Below are positions 1 to 6,398 of a DNA stretch of 8,393 bases, piece by piece. This DNA is from JACQSU01 sp964359785. Its GTDB lineage: Archaea; Nanobdellota; Nanobdellia; Woesearchaeales; JAGWAF01. The notes beneath the pieces were generated by a model, which was given only the letters and a program-made list of their open reading frames with translations, searched no databases and had not been told where the DNA came from. The stretch is from assembly GCA_964359785.1 (NCBI GenBank), contig CAYHWL010000071.1, positions 1-8,393 of the forward strand. The letters run 5' to 3'. Numbering within the stretch: position 1 is the first letter of the stretch; every line of letters begins with the position of its first letter. Made by a program: the position numbers and the translations under genes.

Positions 1-1
1 A

Positions 2-1654
2 GGCAATGTGTCTCCTGGTGGGGATGTCAGGGTTTCAGAGGACCTTGGGATAAAAGTGATCCATTTTGCATCTCCTGTCCTGGATAAGGAGGGGGTTATT
101 ATCGGCTACGCCGTCGCTCGGGTGCCGCTTACAAGGGTGATTCGGGAGATAGGCAATCAGTTGGGAAAACTCCGTCAGATTGAAGAGAATGTGCGTGTTG
201 ATCTTGTTGACAGCAAAGGCGGGTTGATTCATTCCACTTCCTGGGATAGTGTTCTTAACATTGATTTATGGTCGAAACTTTCTTCTCTATTATCCTCTTC
301 AGATAATGGCGTGTTTGAGGCGGATGTGAAGGGTGTGCCTTATCTGTTGGCTTATGCCAGTCAGAATGGCGTCTATGATTACAAAGGGAATGGATGGACT
401 TTGCTTTTGTGGAGCCCTCGCGAAGAGGCCATGTGGACTATCCAGTCTCTTACTAAGATTTTTTTCGTATTGGGTGTGTTCTTGACTTTGACGTTTGCTC
501 TTGCCACTTTGGCTTTCGCGAGGCATGTGACAAGACCTCTCAATGAGCTTTACGAAGCCACAGCCCACGTCCAGAAAGGATATTATGGGGTGAAGTTGGA
601 TATCAAGACCGGTGATGAGTTTGAGAGGCTTGGCACGGCGCTCAATAGCACTGCTGAGGTGCTTGCCAATCTGGAAGCGCAGCGTCACGAGATAGAGAAG
701 GCTAAGACTGAATTCCTCTCGATCACAAGCCATGAACTGCGCAGTCCGATGACCCCCATGAAAGCAAGGCTTCAGATGTTAAAAGACGGATTTTTTGGCA
801 AGCTCAATAAAGGTCAGATGGAGTCTGTTGAGGTTGTGTTAAGAAACACATCGCGGCTTGATCGGATCATCCAGGATTTTCTGGAGATCTCAAGGATTGA
901 GGCTGCGCGTCTTAAATTTGAATACCTCAAGGTTGATCTCTCATCATATGTCAAGGCTCTAAAAGTTGAGATGGATGCGTTTATGCCGGAGAAACACCAT
1001 CGTTTGATCTTGGAGATGGATAAGCTTCCTGTCATGGAAGTCGATCCGGATAGGGTGATGCAGGTGCTTCGTAACCTGATCAATAACGCCAAGAAATTCT
1101 CCACCCAAGATTCGGTGATAGTGGTGGGTGTGAAGCGGGCAGGTGGATTTGTCAGGTTTAGCGTGTCTGATTCTGGTATAGGGATAAGCCTCCGGGATCA
1201 ACTGCGTATTTTCGAGCCTTTCTTCCAGGCTGAAAAATCCATCTATCGCGAATATCCTGGCACTGGTCTTGGGCTTGCCATCTGTAAGGGCATTGTCGAG
1301 GCTCAAAATGGCAGGATCTGGTTTGAGAGCCGTCCTGCCAAAGGCACGACATTCTATTTCACTGTGCCGCTCCTACCCAACCGGGAGCAGAAGCCTATCA
1401 ATATACTTTTCTCAAACCATGGTGAGATCCACAATAAGGTCCTGGCGATTTTCAAGCAGGTATTAGGCCCTATGGGCGAGATGGAGTTCCAGCTGCAGAA
1501 GACCCAAGATGCGCTGACTCAAAGCGGTATTGGGGATTATATCCAGATGCTAGTCAGAAGAGGGGTCATGGACAAGGTCCAGGCTGATGCATTTAGGCGG
1601 GAGATCGACACTATTTTCAAGTCAGATGGGAGCATACGGAGGGGTAAGAGATGA
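2..1654 (+). CDS. Sensor histidine kinase (Cache-HAMP-HisKA-HATPase), 5' end cut by window
   Basis: Membrane sensor kinase expected to autophosphorylate on histidine and pass the phosphate to a response regulator; none is seen here. The frame is open to the window edge, so the start lies upstream; the GTG at 8 is probably not the true start. Numbering from that GTG, residues 15-140 look like the membrane-proximal part of an extracellular Cache domain, and 147-171 form a transmembrane helix. A HAMP domain follows at 172-225. HisKA carries the phosphoacceptor in SHELRSP (H242). The ATPase domain shows the N box NLINNAKKFS (354-364), G1 DSGIG (388-392), F box FEPFF and G2 GTGLGLA (418-424), so it looks active. 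About 90 residues (459-548) follow the ATPase domain; I do not recognise them. The stop overlaps the next gene by ATGA, so the two are probably co-translated. The kinase call is secure; the ligand is unknown. Confidence 0.95.
   Translation, partial: GNVSPGGDVRVSEDLGIKVIHFASPVLDKEGVIIGYAVARVPLTRVIREIGNQLGKLRQIEENVRVDLVDSKGGLIHSTSWDSVLNIDLWSKLSSLLSSSDNGVFEADVKGVPYLLAYASQNGVYDYKGNGWTLLLWSPREEAMWTIQSLTKIFFVLGVFLTLTFALATLAFARHVTRPLNELYEATAHVQKGYYGVKLDIKTGDEFERLGTALNSTAEVLANLEAQRHEIEKAKTEFLSITSHELRSPMTPMKARLQMLKDGFFGKLNKGQMESVEVVLRNTSRLDRIIQDFLEISRIEAARLKFEYLKVDLSSYVKALKVEMDAFMPEKHHRLILEMDKLPVMEVDPDRVMQVLRNLINNAKKFSTQDSVIVVGVKRAGGFVRFSVSDSGIGISLRDQLRIFEPFFQAEKSIYREYPGTGLGLAICKGIVEAQNGRIWFESRPAKGTTFYFTVPLLPNREQKPINILFSNHGEIHNKVLAIFKQVLGPMGEMEFQLQKTQDALTQSGIGDYIQMLVRRGVMDKVQADAFRREIDTIFKSDGSIRRGKR
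1638..1644 (+). promoter_or_regulatory. Shine-Dalgarno site for the 933-residue sensor gene
   Basis: The sequence GGAGGGG lies 6 nt before the ATG at 1651, inside the last codons of the kinase gene. It is a strong SD and fixes the start at the ATGA overlap, supporting coupled translation of the two sensors. Confidence 0.75.
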
Positions 1655-4452
1655 ACAAGGCCAATTACCCTAAACTTCTTGCTTCTTGCGTGTTGGTCTT
1701 GGGGTTGATCGCTCTTATGTCCAATATTTTTGACTTTCCTTTAGTGGGCGTCCAGATGCGTCTGGTGTCTGCGGTTTCACTTGTGATCTCTGGCGTTATC
1801 CTATTGTGTCTCGTGTACGGGCAGATGTGGGCGAATGAGACTCTCTTGCCTCTATTGACTGTCATACTTCTCATCCTTGTTGGGGTGAACACTCTCTCTG
1901 GCCTCTTTGGTGTGGGTCTTGGGTCTCCTGCGGGTTCCGCGACTCTTTCCAATCCAGCTGTCACCTCCTATCCTGCGATAATCGGTTATTCTCTAGTGGT
2001 GTTGGTGGGCATTCTCTCTTCTATTGGTGTCGGGACGCATTGGCGTGTTATCGTAGGGTGTGTCATAGGCGGGCTGGGCCTTGTCGCCTCTGTAGGACAC
2101 CTCTTGGGTATTCCCTTTTTGTATTATGGTATTGCTGGATTTAGCTCCCCGCTTGAAGCTATTTCAAGCGTGGCTTTTCTCCTTATCGGTTCAGTATTGA
2201 TATTTGCGGATGGGACACGAGGCAAGAATGTGCCCTTTGTGATGTCGTTTAGGTCCCGTTTCACTATAGCGACGGTCTCTATTGTTGTCATCATGATGCT
2301 GGTCTCGACTTTTGTGGTCTATAATCAACGTAAGGATATGCTTTACGCACAAGTCGAGGAAGAAGGGGGCATGATGATCAGGAACGTCGAAACCGTGCTG
2401 GAATCATATATCGATGATGCCAGTATGGTTTTGAGATCCACGCAGAAAAACCCTGTGATCATTCAGTCGCTAAAAGGTGCGCAGGTTCCGCCTGATTTAC
2501 TTGTCCATCTCAATACGATAAAAGATTCGGCAGGTATTTTTGACACTCTGGCATTGCTTAATGGAAGTTGTGTGGTTTTGGCAAGAAGTGATGGGCAGGG
2601 TCTGTGGGATGAGAAACACTTTAGCTATCAAGATTATTGTGTGAGCATCCGAGAAAGACGGGGCGTATATGTCTCGGAGGCTTTCAATGATACAACCACT
2701 GGTGATCAGGTCATATCCGTTTCCGTGCCTTTGATGGAAAACTCATCGTTTGTGGGATACATGATGGGGACTTTGAGCCTGCCAAGATTGAGGCATCTAT
2801 TGTATGGGATGGCAGGTGAAGAGAGTATCATCCACATCTTGAGCAGGGATGGAGCGCTTATCATTGATACCGCGGATGAGTATTCCAATGGGGTATCAGA
2901 TAATCCTGATCAGGACGTCCCGGTTGTGAACGCCATGGTGGCCAGGGGCGTTGACCACGGCACCCTATATCTTCCAGGTGAGCAGGGGTCGGAGATCATC
3001 TCATATAAACAGCTTGTTGATTTTATTGTCATCTTTGAGCGGGACCAGGAGTCTGCCCTTGAGGGTATCCACGATCTTTTGTATACTCAAGTCTGGATAG
3101 TATTGGTATCTCTTATTATTGTCGCCATCGCGGTTTGGGGTGTGGCGGGGGCGATAACCCCTCCATTGAGACGTCTTTCGCAGGACATAAATCAGATCAC
3201 CAAGGGGAATCTTGATGTCACTTTTGAGGATAGCAGCACTAGTGAGGTCCAGGATCTTATCATGTCCCTTAATCGCGTGCTTGCTAGTCTCAAGCTCGCG
3301 ATCTTGAGGACTGGCGTGAGCAAGGAAGACATCGGCATTGGTGAGGCGATTGCCGCCAAAAAAACGGCACAGCAGCAGTTCGCTGAACTCTACAGGGAAC
3401 AGCAGACAATTCTAGACTCCCTTCCAGCATTGGTCTTTTACAAAGACCTGAACAATAATCTTGTGAGAGTGAATAACGCCCTCGCCATGGCAGTTGGCAA
3501 GGCAAGCGGTGAGCTGGAGGGCAGGAATCTTAGGGAGCTTTGGCCGGATCTTGCGGGCAGATACTTTGAGGCCGACAAGGAAGTGATAAGATCAGGCAAA
3601 CCTGTGCGAGGTGTGATTGAGCCCTTGGAGACGGTGCAGGGCAGGCGTTGGTTTAAGACGGATAAGATCCCTCAAAGGGACGCGCAAGGAAATATCATCG
3701 GCGTGATCGGTTTCTCCATTGACATCACCAAGGAGAAGAATGCGCAGGAGAGATTCGCCGCGCTCTACGAGTCCTCCTCTGATGCGGTTATGACCCTGGA
3801 GCCTCCAAGCTGGAATTTCACTGCTGGCAATCCTGCCACTATACATATGTTTGGCGCCAGGAGCGAAGAGCATTTCACTGGTTTCCCTCCCTGGCGTCTT
3901 TCGCCTAAGTATCAGCCGGATGGTGTAGCGTCAGGCAAGAAGGTCAGGAAGATGATAATCCTTGCTATGAACAATGGCAATCACTCTTTTGAATGGATGT
4001 ATAAAAGGATAAATGGCGAGGAGTTCCCGGCTCATGTCTTGTTGACGCGTGTGGATATTGGGGGCAAGTCATTCCTGCAGGCGACGGTTAGGGATATCAC
4101 AGAGCAAAAGCGTCTTATCGAGGTTATGACCAACAAAGACAAGATACTGGAGCGCACCTTTGATTCATTTCGGGAGCCGTTTTTCGTGGTGGGGCTGGAC
4201 AATCGGCTTATCCGTTGGAACAGGTCATTTGAGAAGCTCTCAAAGACCAAGAAGATAGGAAAGGTAGACGCATGTTTTGGCAGGGAAGATCGGGGCAGGA
4301 TCTTGTCTGCGATTAAGACCGCGACAAAGAAGGGTGTGTCTAGGGCGGTGATATCCATCAAGGGAAAACCTTTGGAGATCCATATGACATCGCTAAAAGA
4401 TGACAATCACAAGAGGATCGGAGTCAGCTGTATCATGCTTGGTCACGATTGA
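1651..4452 (+). CDS. Multi-pass membrane receptor with Cache, HAMP and three PAS domains, no output domain
   Basis: This 933-residue receptor has about six hydrophobic helices at its N-terminus (roughly 8-186), resembling a MASE-type membrane sensor module. A helix at 203-224 follows, then a Cache-like extracellular domain (225-475). The stretch FSYQDYCVSIRERRGVYVSE (324-343) is typical of the dCache ligand pocket region. Another helix lies at 479-500 and HAMP at 498-549 (ITPPLRRLS). Three PAS domains follow: 577-695, 700-820 and about 830-933. The first two end in the usual DIT-K/E-K/Q linker (DITKEKNAQ, DITEQK). The protein stops directly after the third PAS; no HisKA, HATPase, GGDEF or methyl-accepting region is present. 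It starts at the ATGA overlap with the upstream kinase, which is the likely partner. The domain calls rest on sequence pattern and the signal is unknown. The downstream gene has its own promoter, so the cassette probably ends here. Confidence 0.92.
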   Translation: MNKANYPKLLASCVLVLGLIALMSNIFDFPLVGVQMRLVSAVSLVISGVILLCLVYGQMWANETLLPLLTVILLILVGVNTLSGLFGVGLGSPAGSATLSNPAVTSYPAIIGYSLVVLVGILSSIGVGTHWRVIVGCVIGGLGLVASVGHLLGIPFLYYGIAGFSSPLEAISSVAFLLIGSVLIFADGTRGKNVPFVMSFRSRFTIATVSIVVIMMLVSTFVVYNQRKDMLYAQVEEEGGMMIRNVETVLESYIDDASMVLRSTQKNPVIIQSLKGAQVPPDLLVHLNTIKDSAGIFDTLALLNGSCVVLARSDGQGLWDEKHFSYQDYCVSIRERRGVYVSEAFNDTTTGDQVISVSVPLMENSSFVGYMMGTLSLPRLRHLLYGMAGEESIIHILSRDGALIIDTADEYSNGVSDNPDQDVPVVNAMVARGVDHGTLYLPGEQGSEIISYKQLVDFIVIFERDQESALEGIHDLLYTQVWIVLVSLIIVAIAVWGVAGAITPPLRRLSQDINQITKGNLDVTFEDSSTSEVQDLIMSLNRVLASLKLAILRTGVSKEDIGIGEAIAAKKTAQQQFAELYREQQTILDSLPALVFYKDLNNNLVRVNNALAMAVGKASGELEGRNLRELWPDLAGRYFEADKEVIRSGKPVRGVIEPLETVQGRRWFKTDKIPQRDAQGNIIGVIGFSIDITKEKNAQERFAALYESSSDAVMTLEPPSWNFTAGNPATIHMFGARSEEHFTGFPPWRLSPKYQPDGVASGKKVRKMIILAMNNGNHSFEWMYKRINGEEFPAHVLLTRVDIGGKSFLQATVRDITEQKRLIEVMTNKDKILERTFDSFREPFFVVGLDNRLIRWNRSFEKLSKTKKIGKVDACFGREDRGRILSAIKTATKKGVSRAVISIKGKPLEIHMTSLKDDNHKRIGVSCIMLGHD

Positions 4453-4465
4453 GCCTCCCCAAACC

Positions 4466-4475
4466 TTTTTATATC
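4466..4475 (+). promoter_or_regulatory. Archaeal TATA box for the three-gene unit 4496-6052
   Basis: TTTTTATATC lies in the 43-nt gap after the sensor gene. Its centre is about 25 nt before the ATG at 4496, which is where archaeal transcription would start. The transcript would therefore be leaderless or nearly so. No SD-like sequence precedes the ATG, which agrees with this. Confidence 0.7.
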
Positions 4476-4495
4476 TGGTTGGGGTTGTCATCTCC

Positions 4496-4900
4496 ATGAG
4501 TTTCCTTGACAAGTTGCGGGGCAGGCATCAAGAAGAGCATATCGGGGGCGGGCCTCCGCAGTTGGAGCCTCTTTTTCCAAAGATTGATGTGCCTGATTTC
4601 GAGCAGGGCATCACATCGCCTCCTCATGATGAATTCCAGCCAAGGTCCTTGTCACAGCCAATGCAGTCTCCCCAGATGCAGTCATTCCAGCAGATGCGTG
4701 AGCAGATGGTATCGCCATTAGCCACGCAAAATTATCAGCCTGTGACAAGTCCTCCTTCAAAGGATTTTGAGATGGTAAACTCGAAATTAGATGCGATAAA
4801 GTCCATGCTTGAGAATCTGAGTTTGAGATTGGAGCGTCTTGAGGCGGTTAAACCTCTTGATGAGAAGTTTGCCAAGAAGCGTGATGAGTGGAGATATTAG
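4496..4900 (+). CDS. Small Gln/Met/Pro-rich protein with C-terminal coiled coil, function unknown
   Basis: I do not recognise this 134-residue protein as a named family. It has a short basic start (MSFLDKLRGR) and a long Pro/Gln/Met/Ser-rich, probably disordered middle (about 15-90, including QPMQSPQMQSFQQM). A heptad-like helix at 91-117 (NSKLDAIKSMLENLSLRLER) should form a coiled coil, and the tail is charged and ends EWRY. There is no signal peptide or membrane segment, so it is likely cytoplasmic. The frame runs upstream to an ATG at 4400 inside the sensor gene, but the TATA box at 4466-4475 places the transcript start at the ATG at 4496, which I chose. Its stop is 4 nt before the preferred lspA start, so it is the first gene of a compact unit. 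It could be an adaptor or oligomerisation factor, but nothing in the sequence shows this. Confidence 0.8.
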   Translation: MSFLDKLRGRHQEEHIGGGPPQLEPLFPKIDVPDFEQGITSPPHDEFQPRSLSQPMQSPQMQSFQQMREQMVSPLATQNYQPVTSPPSKDFEMVNSKLDAIKSMLENLSLRLERLEAVKPLDEKFAKKRDEWRY

Positions 4901-4904
4901 GGTC

Positions 4905-5354
4905 ATGCGCAGCGCTCATCTTGCTTATCTGATCGCGTTGTGCACATTCATTTTTGACCGTGTCACAAAATATCTTGTCGTGAGTTTCCTTGATTCCCCT
5001 ATCGATCTTGGTCTTTTTCACATCGTCCATGTGACAAATACAGGCATCACATGGGGTCTTCTCAAAGGTTACTCGGTCATTCCCATCGCGGTCTCTCTTT
5101 TTGTGATCTGTTACATCCTCTATATACTTAAGGTCTCTCCCAAACAACCATCTGTGATGATCTGGGTATTTGGCCTTGTCTTGGGCGGAGCAGTTGGCAA
5201 CCTGATAGACCGTGTTGTCTACGGCGCAGTGATCGACTTTATCGATCTAGGCTGGTGGCCGGTGTTTAATCTTGCTGATTCCGCGATAGTCATCGCCATG
5301 GTCCTCCTGGTCTATATCAACTTTTTTCCGTCAAGTTCAAAAACAAGCAAGTGA
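4905..5354 (+). CDS. lspA: Lipoprotein signal peptidase (signal peptidase II)
   Basis: An integral-membrane aspartyl protease that, in bacteria, cleaves the signal peptide of prolipoproteins just before the lipid-modified cysteine. The 149 residues carry the family motifs in order: DRVTK (18-22), NTGITWG (45-51, variant of the usual NxGxAFG), GNLIDR (98-103) and FNLADS (121-126). The catalytic dyad is D102 and D125. Hydrophobic stretches near 5-26, 57-76, 84-101 and 125-141 fit the four-helix topology, and the length is at the short end of the usual range. In-frame starts at 4839 and 4884 exist, but they lie inside the preceding gene and would add a non-hydrophobic extension. The ATG at 4905 gives a normal N-terminus and has a GGAG 11 nt upstream. 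The stop overlaps the next gene by GTGA. No lipidating enzyme is visible in the window. The family call is secure. Confidence 0.93.
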   Translation: MRSAHLAYLIALCTFIFDRVTKYLVVSFLDSPIDLGLFHIVHVTNTGITWGLLKGYSVIPIAVSLFVICYILYILKVSPKQPSVMIWVFGLVLGGAVGNLIDRVVYGAVIDFIDLGWWPVFNLADSAIVIAMVLLVYINFFPSSSKTSK

Positions 5355-6052
5355 TTCTGGCAGGGATGGTGGATTGTGGGCATTGTGGAGGGGAGCTTGT
5401 GGATCTGCATCGCAGGTCTGGTGATCTTGGCGTCTGTGGTTCATGCCACAATATGTATCATCTGGGCTGTCTGCTTGATGAAGGTTCCTGTGTCTTTTAT
5501 GATTGTCCTAAAGGCTCACTTATCGCTTCACCAGATTCGATTCGGATGGAGTCTGTTGTTTCGCCCAAGCGGATCTATCAGCATCAAAGCATCCTCACCC
5601 TTGATAAGCTCATCGCAAGTTACAACGACAAGGATAAACAAGAGCCCGTCTCTATCAGGATCCATGACGTGACAAAGCTTCTTCTCTACAAGGGAGTCCA
5701 TCCAAAAGCGGTTGATCTGTGCAAGAGGCATCTTGTGGATTACGCGGATTTCCAGGCGTCCTTGCGGCGTGATGATTTGGCGACGCCCCTTGCGATAGAT
5801 CTGGGAGTTGGCGGTGCGGGTGCGTTCTTTCTTTGGCATGATCTCATCCGCCGTGTATCAGATATCCCTACAGCGATATTGTGTTATCATCTTCTTCCAG
5901 CCGCGCTCTGTTTCACTCTCCTCTACTCCGTATATGCGCGGAGTAATAGGCGTTCAAGATCTATGATAGCATATAATGGAGCGCGGCTTCTGGAATTTGA
6001 GGCGAGATCCGAAAAGAACAAGATCGAATTGGAGAGGATATTGATTAGGTGA
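5351..6052 (+). CDS. Membrane protein with N-terminal RING/PHD-like double zinc finger
   Basis: This 233-residue protein begins with eight spaced metal ligands: C9-x2-C12-x16-C29-x2-C32-x4-H37-x2-C40-x6-C47-x4-C52. The core GSCHNMYHLGCL closely follows the CxxCxxxYHxxCL pattern of PHD and RING fingers, a cross-brace fold binding two zinc ions. A polar middle region (60-145) has no recognised domain. A weak hydrophobic segment lies at 146-166 and a strong one at 172-196, then a basic, helical, charged tail (197-233), so it is probably a two-helix membrane protein. The GTG at 5351 overlaps the lspA stop; the ATG at 5366 is an alternative that keeps all ligands, and neither has a good SD. In eukaryotes such fingers act in ubiquitin ligation or peptide binding, and prokaryotic members are known. 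A ligase role here is only a possibility. Confidence 0.85.
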   Translation: MILAGMVDCGHCGGELVDLHRRSGDLGVCGSCHNMYHLGCLLDEGSCVFYDCPKGSLIASPDSIRMESVVSPKRIYQHQSILTLDKLIASYNDKDKQEPVSIRIHDVTKLLLYKGVHPKAVDLCKRHLVDYADFQASLRRDDLATPLAIDLGVGGAGAFFLWHDLIRRVSDIPTAILCYHLLPAALCFTLLYSVYARSNRRSRSMIAYNGARLLEFEARSEKNKIELERILIR

Positions 6053-6104
6053 TGATAACCGTGGACTGGGTCGATACTTCGCAGTTTGTTGCGATGAGGG
6101 CTTT

Positions 6105-6388
6105 TCACTTCACAACAGGTTCTTTTACCAACGTTTCAAGGCTCATGTCGATGAAGTGGTCTGTCTGGCTTGGATGGCGATGCTTGTATGCGTCATACAT
6201 TGAGAACACAGCTCCAACAAATAATACTCCGCCTAATGTGTATGCGAGTGTTTCGCTTTTGATATATAGCAAGTTGAGTAGATCATGGAATTTTTCAGCT
6301 GGCACAACACCCAAGTCTCTCAACTCAACTTGCTTTTTAGCCAGTTGATTCTATTGTTCATATATTCAATCAACTGGCTATAACTCAT
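6105..6388 (-). CDS. Small single-helix membrane protein, reading frame broken near its start
   Basis: The intact part (start TTG at 6323) encodes 72 residues: a short helix (VPAEKFHDLLNLLYIKSE), one transmembrane helix (TLAYTLGGVLFVGAVFSMY) and a basic, then acidic tail. No ATG opens this frame. A second frame starts at an ATG at 6388 with an excellent SD and runs 22 codons (MSYSQLIEYMNNRINWLKSK...) to a TGA at 6322-6320, overlapping the TTG. Adding one A to the A5 run at 6338-6334 would join both into one 95-residue protein reading INWLKKQVELRDLG. I therefore annotate one gene from 6388 with a frameshift. The break may be real, programmed or an assembly error. If it is real, the alternative is a 22-codon leader plus a TTG-started 72-residue protein. 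It lies directly after the Lys/Ala-tail gene and is probably in its operon. No family is recognised. Confidence 0.62.
6338..6380 (-). repeat. 13-bp perfect inverted repeat with 17-nt loop
   Basis: The arms TAGCCAGTTGATT (6338-6350) and AATCAACTGGCTA (6368-6380) are exact reverse complements. On the minus strand they fall in codons 3-8 and 13-17 of the frameshifted small gene, with an in-frame ATG (6361) in the loop and the A5 run of the frameshift at the end of the stem. In RNA the hairpin would form just after the start codon. It is not followed by a U tract on the minus strand, so it does not look like a terminator for the minus-strand genes. Confidence 0.8.
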
Positions 6389-6393
6389 TTTTT

Positions 6394-6398
6394 CCCTC
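6394..6398 (-). promoter_or_regulatory. Shine-Dalgarno site deciding the start of the frameshifted small gene
   Basis: On the minus strand GAGGG overlaps the stop codon of the Lys/Ala-tail gene and is followed after 5 A's by the ATG at 6388. This spacing is good for ribosome binding. It indicates that the small gene starts at 6388, not at the downstream TTG, and is co-transcribed with the upstream gene. Confidence 0.65.

Noticed and set aside
1651..1700. Lipobox-like LASC near the N-terminus of the 933-residue receptor, a possible LspA substrate
   Set aside because: Only a few residues precede the cysteine, with no proper hydrophobic signal segment, and it lies at the start of the first of several membrane helices.
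4400..4495. Upstream extension of the coiled-coil gene to the ATG at 4400
   Set aside because: It would overlap the receptor gene by about 50 bases and run through the TATA box, and the added residues show no protein-like pattern.
5926..5945. Short inverted repeat (ACTCCG/CGGAGT) near the 3' part of the zinc-finger gene
   Set aside because: Only 6-7 bp arms inside a coding region; easily a chance match with no nearby function.
6049..6348. Plus-strand 99-codon frame directly after the zinc-finger gene (overlapping its stop)
   Set aside because: Its product is poor in charged residues and rich in Ser, Thr and Trp without any fold pattern. The minus-strand frame over the same bases encodes a credible membrane protein, so the plus frame looks like its shadow.
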